Of a DNA stretch of 64,000 bases, positions 20,109-27,448 are shown one piece after another. The stretch's first letter is position 1. Every line of letters begins with the position of its first letter. The position numbers were made by a program, and so were the translations under genes. The notes beneath the pieces are model-generated. The model worked only from the letters and a program-made list of their open reading frames with translations, searched no databases and was not told the origin of the DNA. Source of the DNA: Alicycliphilus denitrificans K601 (GTDB lineage Bacteria > Pseudomonadota > Gammaproteobacteria > Burkholderiales > Burkholderiaceae_C); NCBI RefSeq assembly GCF_000204645.1, contig NC_015422.1:2249001-2313000 (forward strand), given 5' to 3'.

Positions 20109-20169
20109 ATCCCCGCCGCGCGGCGCTTGGCACCCCACGATACTGTCGAACCGGCTCGCGCCGGATCGG
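20109..20169 (+). repeat. Intergenic hairpin repeat, copy D
   Basis: Contains atccccgccgcgcggcgcttgg and the hairpin tCGaaCCGGC-tcgc-GCCGGatCGG at 20146-20169, starting about 75 bases after the DUF736 stop. The outer base pair is lost but the inner stem is intact. Confidence 0.7.
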
Positions 20170-20190
20170 CTAGGCCAACGCCAATGCAGA

Positions 20191-20484
20191 CTACCGCGCA
20201 TCGTCTTTCTTCAGCACGGCGTCCATTTCCTGCCGCACTTGTGCCAGAAGCTGCTCAGCCCGCTGCGCGTCGTCGCCGGCATAGGCCAGCGTCAGCAGCG
20301 TGAGCGGGTGAACCTCCATGACCTCACACAGCTCGGCCAGCTTGTTCAGGGTGGGACTTTTCAGGTCGCGCTCCAGCGAACTCATGTAGGTGCGGCTGGA
20401 CACATCCGAGAAGGCTTCCTGGCTCAGTCCACGGGCCTTCCTGATGGTTTTCAACGCCTCCGACAATGTGTGTTTCGCTGCCAA
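20191..20484 (-). CDS. XRE-family helix-turn-helix regulator
   Basis: 97 residues. An HTH_3 domain fills residues about 8-62: SEALKTIRKARGLSQEAFSD with the recognition part SSRTYMSSLERDLKSPTLNK. The C-terminal third is helical and charged. It probably represses ICE genes, including its own promoter in the 20485-20709 gap shared with the divergent DUF2958 gene. The effector is unknown. Confidence 0.88.
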   Translation of the reverse strand: MAAKHTLSEALKTIRKARGLSQEAFSDVSSRTYMSSLERDLKSPTLNKLAELCEVMEVHPLTLLTLAYAGDDAQRAEQLLAQVRQEMDAVLKKDDAR

Positions 20485-20709
20485 CCTTGGATCTCCCCGA
20501 AATCCAAGATGACAGTCGATTGCGCCTTATAGAGCTACAATCTATAGTGTTCATTACTAGCGAATTGCCGCTCTTGTACTTTTACGGCAATCCGTGTCGA
20601 CGGCTTTCGACGCAAGCGCAAAACCGCATCCGTGGTTTTCCTCAAACCCGTCGATCCGGTTCCACGCTTCCACGCTTTGGCGGATTCGTGCAGCAAGAAG
20701 GGGATCGCC

Positions 20710-21057
20710 ATGAACCCACTTATCACCGAAGACGAGCGCAGGCAGTTGCTGGCCCACGGTCAGGCTCGGTCCGCTGGTCAGGCCATCGACCCGCTGCCCG
20801 TGGTGCGGCTGTTCACGCCGGATGCCCATGCCACCTGGTTGCTGGCTGCGCTTGACCCGGCCGATGGCGATACGGCCCAAGGCCTGATCGACCTCGGGAT
20901 CAGCATGCCCGAGCTGGGGACGGTGAAGCTCTCCGACCTCGCTGCCATCGTCGGGCCCCGCCAGCAGCCGGTGATGAGGGATCGGTATTTCCAGGCGGTG
21001 CGGCCTCTGTCGGAATACCTGCGGCTGGCGCAGGAGAACGGTTCCGTCGTCGATTGA
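20710..21057 (+). CDS. DUF2958 protein (copy 2)
   Basis: 115 residues from the ATG at 20710 (MNPLITEDERRQLLAHGQAR). It shares with copy 1 the LIT(D/E)(D/E)(Q/E)R start, P-V-(I/V)-(K/R)-LFTPDA-x-ATWLL, and the DLG(L/I)xMPE(I/L)G block. The two are clear paralogues but differ at many positions, so this is not a recent duplication. It is divergent from the XRE regulator and lies before the IS3-family insertion. Function is unknown. Confidence 0.88.
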   Translation: MNPLITEDERRQLLAHGQARSAGQAIDPLPVVRLFTPDAHATWLLAALDPADGDTAQGLIDLGISMPELGTVKLSDLAAIVGPRQQPVMRDRYFQAVRPLSEYLRLAQENGSVVD

Positions 21058-21313
21058 AACGTTCGCGCCTCAGCCAAGTGGGGCGCATTCAGACTATTTC
21101 AGTCTGGCTCCAGACTCACCAAGTCTCAATTGGCACTCTTGCGCGCGGGCCCTGTACTTGTGCTGGAAACAGTCACGATCTTTCATGCGGCTCGCGGCAC
21201 GGTGTCTGATACCGCGTGATGTTTTGGAATTGCGTGGTCGTCGTATTCGGACGAATTTCGCAATGAACAGCCCCGGATTTCGAGGAGGCACCAACTCTTG
21301 AGAAGATGGAGCC

Positions 21314-21637
21314 ATGAACAAGTCACCGAAGTTCTCCCCGGAAGTCCGCGAGCGCGCCGTTCGCATGGTGCAGGAGCACCGAGCCGACTACCCGTCGCTG
21401 TGGGCAGCCATTGAATCGATTGCGCCCAAGATTGGCTGCGTGCCGCAGACCTTGAATGACTGGGTCAAGAAGGCCGAGGTCGACAGCGGCCAGCGCCCCG
21501 GCACCACCACGGCAGACGCCCAGCGCATCAAGGAACTGGAGCGTGAGGTCAAAGAGCTGCGCCGGGCCAACGACATCCTGAAGACGGCCAGCGCGTTTTT
21601 CGCGCAGGCGGAGCTCGACCGCCGATTGAAGTCTTGA
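21314..21637 (+). CDS. IS3-family OrfA
   Basis: 107 residues. An N-terminal helix-turn-helix ([18 protein letters not shown] to [18 protein letters not shown]) is followed by a leucine-zipper-like coiled coil, [20 protein letters not shown], and [17 protein letters not shown]. It binds the IS ends. The reading frame overlaps OrfB by 4 bases; a -1 frameshift is expected to make the OrfAB transposase, as in other IS3 elements. Confidence 0.93.
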   Translation: MNKSPKFSPEVRERAVRMVQEHRADYPSLWAAIESIAPKIGCVPQTLNDWVKKAEVDSGQRPGTTTADAQRIKELEREVKELRRANDILKTASAFFAQAELDRRLKS

Positions 21638-22548
21638 AGAACTACATCGACCGCCACCGTGATGACTACGGGGTCGAGCCCATCTGCCGGGTGCTGCAGA
21701 TGGCCCCGTCGTGTTACTGGCGCCACGCAGCCCGGCAACGCAACCCGCAACTGCGCAGTCAACGCGTCCAGCGTGACGAGGGTTTGAAAGCCGACATCCA
21801 GCGCGTGTGGCACGCCAACTGGCAGGTCTACGGGGCCGATAAGGTCTGGCTGCAGATGAACCGCGAGGGCATCGCAGTGGCGCGCTGCACGGTCGAGCGC
21901 CTGATGCGTGCCATGGGCTTGCAAGGAGCACGCCGTGGCAAGACAGTGCGCACCACCACGCCGGACACATCGGCACCGTGCCCGCTGGACCACGTCAACC
22001 GGCAATTCAAGGCCAGCCGGCCCAACGAGCTGTGGGTGTCGGACTTCACCTACGTCTCCACCTGGCAGGGCTGGTTGTACGTGGCCTTCGTGGTGGACGT
22101 GTACGCCCGGCGCATCGTGGGCTGGCGGGTCAGCCGCAGCATGCAAACGGACTTCGTGCTGGATGCGCTGGAGCAGGCGCTGTATGACCGCCAGCCAGCA
22201 GCCCATGCCTTGACGCACCATTCCGACAGGGGCAGTCAATACGTTTCCATACGCTACACCGAACGCTTGGACCAGGCGGGTATCCAGCCATCAGTGGGCA
22301 GCCGGGGTGACAGCTACGACAACGCACTGGCCGAGACCATCAACGGGCTGTACAAGGCCGAGCTGATTCACCGCCGGGGACCCTGGAAGACCAGGGAATC
22401 CGTGGAGCTGGCCACCCTGCAGTGGGTGCACTGGTTCAATCACGTCCGACTGCTCACGCCGATTGGGGGCATCCCTCCGGCAGAAGCTGAGGCAAACTAC
22501 TGGAGGCAACTCGCCGTCAGCGACACCTCGACAGAGGTGTCAACTTAA
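21634..22548 (+). CDS. IS3-family OrfB transposase (DDE)
   Basis: 304 residues. The rve integrase core has DDE residues in [12 protein letters not shown] (Asp), [12 protein letters not shown] (Asp) and [17 protein letters not shown] (Glu, 35 residues on). The N-terminal HTH_21 segment [20 protein letters not shown] is typical of the family. The nominal TTG start overlaps OrfA; it is normally made as the C-terminal part of an OrfAB frameshift product. Confidence 0.95.
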   Translation: MKNYIDRHRDDYGVEPICRVLQMAPSCYWRHAARQRNPQLRSQRVQRDEGLKADIQRVWHANWQVYGADKVWLQMNREGIAVARCTVERLMRAMGLQGARRGKTVRTTTPDTSAPCPLDHVNRQFKASRPNELWVSDFTYVSTWQGWLYVAFVVDVYARRIVGWRVSRSMQTDFVLDALEQALYDRQPAAHALTHHSDRGSQYVSIRYTERLDQAGIQPSVGSRGDSYDNALAETINGLYKAELIHRRGPWKTRESVELATLQWVHWFNHVRLLTPIGGIPPAEAEANYWRQLAVSDTSTEVST

Positions 22549-22719
22549 ACCAATCGGCCTCCTTGAAAGCCGGGGCGGTTCACAATGCATCTGAGTCGAT
22601 CGGTCTTGACATTCAATGTTACAGCCCAACCCAATTGTGATGGCCGCTGACCGTCGGCGATAGCCCTGTGTTGAACGCCCGTGACGACGTTCCTGATCTT
22701 CGACAGGAGCTTGGCGTTC

Positions 22720-23472
22720 ATGGGCAACCCTCACCATCTCGCGCACTGGTATCCGACCGCTGCCTACCTCTACATCCTGGGCCTGGATGCACTCGCGCTG
22801 GCCTGGGAGTACCTGCGCAGGCATCCCGATTACCGGCTCGACTGGCGGCGCCGTGCGCGCCGCCCCGATGCTGCGCAGCGCTGGGGCTTGCGCCTGCTGG
22901 AAGACCCAGCCCTGGATGCGCGTGACGCGCAACCGGCCTGGCAGCCGGGGCATGCTGCCGTGGTGCAGCTCTACCCGGACGCCGATCCGCCCGTGGATGC
23001 AGAGCTTTTTTCCTTCTGGCGCATCCCTGGCCACAAGCAACTGCTGCACGACGGCAAGGGACTGGTGCTGATCGCACGAAGCGCCGGCCATTGGCAGCGC
23101 TTCGTGCTGGCGTCCGGCTTGGAAGACGGCATGGCCGTGGCCTATGCCTATCACGGTCGTGGCGGCGTCATGCATGCACCCGACACGCCGGCGCCAATGG
23201 CCCGGTCCAGGCCGCCCCCCGCCGCACTGCTCGAACTGCACACCTTGCAGGCACTCGACGCGACCCTGGCGGGTGCGTCGTTGCGCGAGGTCGGCGAAGG
23301 GCTGTTCGGTGTCGACGCCGTGGCCGATTGGTACAGCGACGGAGGTCTGCGCTCCAAGGTGCGCCGCCTGGTGCGGCGCGGCGATGCGCTGATGCGCAGC
23401 GGCTATCGCCGCCTAGCACAGCTTGCGCCACTTGAGAAGGGTCGTTTTGAATCCAACGCAAAACGACCCTGA
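22720..23472 (+). CDS. DUF2285-domain protein
   Basis: 250 residues from the ATG at 22720 (MGNPHHLAHWYPTAAYLYIL), with CAGGAG 11 bases ahead; an earlier in-frame start at 22681 is possible. The N-terminal region has FLRRHP-like REYLRRHPDYRLDWRRRA, and the C-terminal half is the DUF2285 domain (LHTLQALDATLAGASLREVG ... SKVRRLVRRGDALMRSGYRR). Family members are ICE/plasmid proteins thought to be transcriptional regulators because the C-terminal part resembles a helix-turn-helix. It is the first gene of the unit leading to repA. Confidence 0.85.
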   Translation: MGNPHHLAHWYPTAAYLYILGLDALALAWEYLRRHPDYRLDWRRRARRPDAAQRWGLRLLEDPALDARDAQPAWQPGHAAVVQLYPDADPPVDAELFSFWRIPGHKQLLHDGKGLVLIARSAGHWQRFVLASGLEDGMAVAYAYHGRGGVMHAPDTPAPMARSRPPPAALLELHTLQALDATLAGASLREVGEGLFGVDAVADWYSDGGLRSKVRRLVRRGDALMRSGYRRLAQLAPLEKGRFESNAKRP

Positions 23473-23555
23473 GCAGAAGGGCATCGTTTTCTGAGACTGC
23501 CTCCATCCGGTTGCGCTGTGTGGCCGGGCGTTTTCAGCCGATGGAGGTTCACACC

Positions 23556-23837
23556 ATGCGTCCCGCTCCCTTGCGGCCTGCCGCCGCTGTCTCGACCGCT
23601 GCCGCGCAGCCCCAACGCTATCTCACCAACGATGAAGCCGCCGACTACCTGCGCCTGTCGCCGCGCACGCTGGAAAAGCAGCGCGTGATCGGTGGTGGCC
23701 CGCGCTTTCGCAAGTTCGGCCGCCGTGTCATGTACGCCGTGGCCGACCTCGATGCCTGGGCCACCGACCGCAGCTTCGAGACGACTTCCGATCCCGAATA
23801 CGCCGAGCACCACTCGGCCGACAGCCGTGCGCGCTGA
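23556..23837 (+). CDS. Excisionase-like helix-turn-helix protein
   Basis: 93 residues from the ATG at 23556, with GGAGG eight bases ahead. Residues about 25-75 are a MerR/excisionase-type winged helix (YLTNDEAADYLRLSPRTLEK, then VIGGGPRFRKFGRRVMYAVADLDAW). In this class of element the gene just upstream of repA has this form. It could be an excisionase or a regulator of repA; with the integrase lost, excision cannot be inferred. Confidence 0.85.
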   Translation: MRPAPLRPAAAVSTAAAQPQRYLTNDEAADYLRLSPRTLEKQRVIGGGPRFRKFGRRVMYAVADLDAWATDRSFETTSDPEYAEHHSADSRAR

Positions 23838-23851
23838 TCGGCGGCGCGCGG

Positions 23852-24697
23852 GTGGCCTCCGCCGTGTCCAAACCGTCGCAGGAGCGCGAACAGCTCGACC
23901 TGTTCCGCGCCTTGCCGGGCGACATGGCGCCGCGCGACAGCCAGGACTTGATGGCCTATCCGTTCTTCTCGCTCGGCAAGTCCAAGCGAGTCAAGCCTAT
24001 CGACTTCCGGGCAGGCAACGTAGCGATCCGCGTCGAAGGCACGGCCGAGCACGGCATCGCCACGATTTGGGATGCGGACGTGCTGATATGGGCGGCCTCG
24101 CAAATCGTGGAAGCGAAGGACGCGGGCCTGCGCCCGTCGCGGCTGATGCGTGCGACGCCCTACGAGATCCTGCGCTTCATCGGGCGCGGCAAGTCGCTGC
24201 GCGACTACCAGCGCCTCAAGGCGGCCTTGGATCGCCTGCAATCCACCACGGTGGCCACGTCGATCCGCGAGACCACGGGAAGACGGCTGCATCGCTTCTC
24301 GTGGATCAACGAGTGGAAGGAACTGGCCGATGCCAAGGGCACGCCCTTGGGTCTGGAGCTGATCCTGCCGGACTGGTTCTATGCGGGCGTGCTCGACGCC
24401 GCCCTGGTGCTGACCATCGACCCGGCGTATTTCCGGCTCACGGGCGGCATCGAGCGGTGGCTGTACCGCCTGGTGCGCAAGCACGGCGGGCGGCAGCAAC
24501 ACGGCTGGCAATTCGATTTCCGACACCTGTATCGGAAATCGGGCAGTGCCACGCGCTTCTCGGACTTCGCCTACGACCTGCGCGTGCTGGTCGCGCGGCA
24601 GTCGCTGCCGGGCTACGTACTGGGCATCGAGCGGATGCCCGACAACGGCATGGAGCTGCTGACGTTCCGGCCCGTGCCGCAGACGGCACGGGAATAA
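23852..24697 (+). CDS. repA: Plasmid/ICE replication initiator protein A
   Basis: 281 residues from a GTG start 14 bases after the HTH gene. It belongs to the RepA family (Pfam RPA) of broad-host-range plasmids and Tn4371-like or related ICEs: LMAYPFFSLGKSKRVKPIDF, IWAASQIVEAKDAG, TPYEILRFIGRGKSLRDYQR, TIDPAYFRLTGGIERWLYRL and the LPGYVLGIERMPD segment. It should bind the iterons just downstream (24721-24789) and allow transient plasmid-like replication of the excised element. Confidence 0.92.
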   Translation: MASAVSKPSQEREQLDLFRALPGDMAPRDSQDLMAYPFFSLGKSKRVKPIDFRAGNVAIRVEGTAEHGIATIWDADVLIWAASQIVEAKDAGLRPSRLMRATPYEILRFIGRGKSLRDYQRLKAALDRLQSTTVATSIRETTGRRLHRFSWINEWKELADAKGTPLGLELILPDWFYAGVLDAALVLTIDPAYFRLTGGIERWLYRLVRKHGGRQQHGWQFDFRHLYRKSGSATRFSDFAYDLRVLVARQSLPGYVLGIERMPDNGMELLTFRPVPQTARE

Positions 24698-24720
24698 CTC
24701 CGGGACAGCCTGTGAATGGT

Positions 24721-24789
24721 GTCGTGCTATCAGGCGTGCCAGGTATCGTGCTATCGGGAGTACGGCTATCGTGCTATCAGGAGTACGAA
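24721..24789 (+). repeat. Three iterons downstream of repA (candidate origin)
   Basis: Three direct repeats of tcgtgctatc followed by (a/g)gg(a/c)gt start at 24722, 24746 and 24769, with periods of 24 and 23 bases. Two helical turns between repeats is typical of RepA-binding iterons. The following 70 bases hold three ctctaact/ccctaact repeats (24828-24858), an AT-richer patch that could be the melting region. A fourth iteron copy is isolated at 27022. Confidence 0.75.
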
Positions 24790-24950
24790 TCGGCCGCAAA
24801 GCCAATAACGGCGCGGGTTTGCGGCCCCTCTAACTTCCCTAACTTAAAACCTCTAACTGGTAGTAGAAGCGCCGCGCCACGGTGGACAACCGCCACGCGG
24901 CACGAAGCGCAGCGGCAACAGCCCGGCTTTCCAACACGGAGGGCCGCGCC

Positions 24951-25589
24951 ATGATCGTTGCTCTGCTCAACCAGAAAGGCGGCGTGGGCAAGACCACGCT
25001 CGCCACGCACATCGCTGGAGAGTTGGCGATGCGCGGCCAGCACGTCGTGCTGCTGGATGCCGACCCGCAAGGCTCATCGCTGGACTGGACGCAGCGCAGA
25101 AGCCAGCTGAGCTTGCCACGGCTGTTCAGCGCGGCGGGCCTCGCCCGCGAAACGCTGCACCAGGAGGCGCCAGAACTCGCCAGGCGGGCCGATCACGTCG
25201 TCATCGATGGCCCGCCGCGCATCGCCGCCTTGGCGCGCTCCGCGCTGCTGGCGGCCGAGCGCGTGCTGATCCCCGTGCAGCCCAGCCCCTACGATCTCTG
25301 GGCCAGCGCCGAGATGGTGGCGCTGATCCGCGAGGCGCAGGTGTTTCGGCCTGCGCTGCGCGCGGCCTTCGTCATCAACCGGCGCGTCAGTACCACCGTG
25401 ATCGGGCGCGAAGCGCGCCAGGCGCTCGCTCACCAGCCGCTTCCTGCGCTACGCGCGGAAGTGCATCAACGCATCGTATTCGCCGACAGCGTGGCCACTG
25501 GCCGGCTCGCACGCGAGACGGCACCGGACAGCGCCGCCGCACGCGAAATCACTGCGCTGGTGGACGAACTGCTGCGGTGGCCGACATGA
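24951..25589 (+). CDS. parA: ParA-family partition ATPase
   Basis: 212 residues. The deviant Walker A is ALLNQKGGVGKTTLATHIAG, the Walker A' DADPQGSSLDW, and Walker B-like HVVIDGPPRIAALAR. This is the short ParA/MinD form without an N-terminal DNA-binding domain. It would segregate the element with the small protein encoded next, whose start overlaps its stop. It lies downstream of repA and the iterons, the usual order. Confidence 0.95.
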   Translation: MIVALLNQKGGVGKTTLATHIAGELAMRGQHVVLLDADPQGSSLDWTQRRSQLSLPRLFSAAGLARETLHQEAPELARRADHVVIDGPPRIAALARSALLAAERVLIPVQPSPYDLWASAEMVALIREAQVFRPALRAAFVINRRVSTTVIGREARQALAHQPLPALRAEVHQRIVFADSVATGRLARETAPDSAAAREITALVDELLRWPT

Positions 25590-25870
25590 CCGAGAAACCG
25601 CTGCCGAACAGCAAACGCACGGCAAAGCGCGTCGGCATCGGCGCGCGTCCGCCCGTGAATCCGCACGCCGAGGCGTGGATTCGCCAAGGCGATGCCGATG
25701 CGCTGGGCAAGGGCGACCTCTACACGGCTCGGCTGACCCTCGACATCACGCCCGCCATGCGGGCGCGCATCAAGGTGTCAGCCTTCACGCAGGGCGTGAC
25801 CGTGGCCGACCTGCTGCGCGGCCTGTTGGAGCGGGAGTTTCCAGAACACCGCAGGGAGAACACCCCATGA
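25586..25870 (+). CDS. Small ParA-partner-like protein (putative RHH)
   Basis: 94 residues from the ATG that overlaps the parA stop (ATGA). The N-terminal half is basic and flexible; the C-terminal half, ARLTLDITPAMRARIKVSAF, then TQGVTVADLLRGLLEREFPE, has the strand-helix-helix pattern of ribbon-helix-helix DNA-binding proteins such as ParG. It is probably the centromere-binding partner of ParA. This is inferred from position and pattern, not from a named family. Confidence 0.75.
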   Translation: MTEKPLPNSKRTAKRVGIGARPPVNPHAEAWIRQGDADALGKGDLYTARLTLDITPAMRARIKVSAFTQGVTVADLLRGLLEREFPEHRRENTP

Positions 25871-26412
25871 CCGCATCCGCTTCTCTTGCCCCCGCGCCTG
25901 TTGCCTTCGCGGCCACGGCAGCGCTCGCAGCGCCTTCCGCACAGCCTGCCAGCGCGCCGCTGACGCGCGTGGCGTTGGCCTACATCGAACCGCGTTTCAA
26001 TCTCTACCTGCGCTTTGGCGAACCCGCGCGCACGCACCAGCTCGACCGTTGGCGGCGCTGCGCGGTGTTTCTGCCGGGCGCCATGTTCTGCCGCATCCGC
26101 TGGCAGGCCAACGACTACGGCACGATCCGCTGGCAGCTCATGGTGATGCAGACTTGCACGCCGCTCGATGCGGCGCAGCGCATTCCCGGCGTGCAGCCGG
26201 GCGCGCGCCTGCTGCTGCACGCCGAGGGCGAGAACCAGGTTCGCACCGTGCTGGAGCGCATCGACGCCATCGAGGTGCTGCGCATCGCGCCCGCCGCTGT
26301 CTCGCCTGCGTACTGGCGCACGCTCGCCAACCGGCTCGCTGCGCGCCTGCCGCTGCCCGAATACACTGCCGAGCGGCATGCCGCCTGGCTGGCCGGGAGG
26401 GCGCTGCCATGA
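25867..26412 (+). CDS. DUF2840 protein
   Basis: 181 residues, with ATGA overlap to the preceding gene and to traF after it. After an Ala-rich start, RVALAYIEPRFNLYLRFGEP, QLDRWRRCAVFLPGAMFCRI and RWQANDYGTIRWQLMVMQTC match the DUF2840 family, found in ICE transfer/partition operons. No catalytic motif or membrane segment is visible. Function is unknown. Confidence 0.88.
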   Translation: MTASASLAPAPVAFAATAALAAPSAQPASAPLTRVALAYIEPRFNLYLRFGEPARTHQLDRWRRCAVFLPGAMFCRIRWQANDYGTIRWQLMVMQTCTPLDAAQRIPGVQPGARLLLHAEGENQVRTVLERIDAIEVLRIAPAAVSPAYWRTLANRLAARLPLPEYTAERHAAWLAGRALP

Positions 26413-26996
26413 CCGCCGTTTCCAATTCCGGCACCGCACCGCGTTCTCGATCGCGCCTGCGCGCTCGTTTGGTGCTGGCGAGCCTGTCCGCCTGCGGCCT
26501 CGCTGCGCTGGCCTGGGCGTCCTTCGTGCAGCCGCTGCCGCGCCTGATCTACAACCCGTCCGTCAGCGTGGCGGTCGGCTGGTATCGTGTCGAAACGCTG
26601 GGCCGCGGCACCAGCTCGCCGCCACGCCCGTTGTCCGTGGGCAGCATCGTGCTGACCACGCTGCCGCCAGACGCTTCCGCGCTGGCCGCGCAGCGCGGCT
26701 ACTTGCCGACGCGCGTGCCGCTGCTCAAGCGCGTGGGCGCCGTCGCACCGCAGGAGGTGTGCATCACTGGCCGCATCGTCCGCATCGACGGCGTGCCTTC
26801 GGCCGCCGCGCTGCCTGCCGACCGTTGGGGCCGGCCGCTGCCATCCTGGCAGCAGTGCCGTCGCCTAGAACCCGGTGAACTGTTCCTGCTCAGTGTGACC
26901 AATTCGGCGTCGTTCGACAGCCGGTATTTCGGGCCGGTCAGCGCATCCTCCGTGATCGGCGTTGCACGTCCGGTCTGGCTGGAGTCACGCCCATGA
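26409..26996 (+). CDS. traF: TraF-type S26 signal peptidase
   Basis: 195 residues. One N-terminal membrane anchor (LVLASLSACGLAALAWASFV) is followed by the S26 box PRLIYNPSVSVAVGWYRVE, whose Ser is the likely nucleophile, and VPLLKRVGAVAPQEVC with the general-base Lys. FDSRYFGPV closes the domain. TraF proteases of the RP4/Tn4371 type mature the conjugative pilin TrbC. No pilin gene is in the window, so it lacks its substrate here. It overlaps its neighbours by ATGA at both ends. Confidence 0.9.
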   Translation: MTAVSNSGTAPRSRSRLRARLVLASLSACGLAALAWASFVQPLPRLIYNPSVSVAVGWYRVETLGRGTSSPPRPLSVGSIVLTTLPPDASALAAQRGYLPTRVPLLKRVGAVAPQEVCITGRIVRIDGVPSAAALPADRWGRPLPSWQQCRRLEPGELFLLSVTNSASFDSRYFGPVSASSVIGVARPVWLESRP

Positions 26997-27448
26997 TCTC
27001 CGCCGATTCGCTGCGCATCATCGTGCTATCGGGCGTGTCGTTCTGCTGGCCGTCGCCGTGTCGTCGCGCGTGCAGTGCGGGTGCCAATACTTCGCATTGG
27101 GCACCGCACTTCGCGCTGCCTCCGGCGCAGCCGTTCCATGTGCAGGCGTCTTGCCTCGAACGCGCCTGGCCTGCGGCCGTGTCCGCGTTCGCCGGCGCGC
27201 TGGCTGCTCGCGCAGCAGCGCCGCCGGGCCGCCGCTGCCCGGAGCGCCAGCGAGGGGCAAAGGCGGAAGGCAAGACAAAAGGACGCGGCACCGGGCCGCG
27301 TCGAAAGCCAGTCTGCACGTGTGGGTGGCGCGGCACGCAGCGGCTTCGCCGTCGTGCCGCGCAGGAAGCGAGGCCCGCGCCGATGCAGGCATGTCCGCGT
27401 GCTTCGCACGACCGGACACGCCATAGCTTGCAGGGAGAGCGGCCATGA
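26993..27448 (+). CDS. Hypothetical protein bridging traF and the relaxase
   Basis: 151 residues. Its ATG overlaps the traF stop and its stop overlaps the relaxase start, both by ATGA, so it is built into the operon by translational coupling. The protein itself is odd: no family is recognised, it is rich in Arg, Ala, Pro and Cys, and hydrophobic cores are scarce. It may be a real, poorly conserved protein or the degenerate remains of a longer gene such as a lytic transglycosylase. Its first codons contain an isolated copy of the repA iteron at 27022-27037. Confidence 0.45.
   Translation: MISADSLRIIVLSGVSFCWPSPCRRACSAGANTSHWAPHFALPPAQPFHVQASCLERAWPAAVSAFAGALAARAAAPPGRRCPERQRGAKAEGKTKGRGTGPRRKPVCTCGWRGTQRLRRRAAQEARPAPMQACPRASHDRTRHSLQGERP

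Larger units (their letters stand above)
21264..22582 (+). mobile_element. IS3-family insertion sequence, complete
   Basis: 1319 bp. The left end TGAACAGCCCCGGATTTCGA (21264) pairs imperfectly with the right end, whose complement is TGAACCGCCCCGGCTTTCAA (ends 22582). A 3-bp direct repeat caa flanks it (21261-21263 and 22583-22585), the usual IS3 target duplication. It encodes OrfA and OrfB in overlapping frames. It appears structurally intact and was inserted between the second DUF2958 gene and the DUF2285 gene without cutting a recognised gene. Confidence 0.93.
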
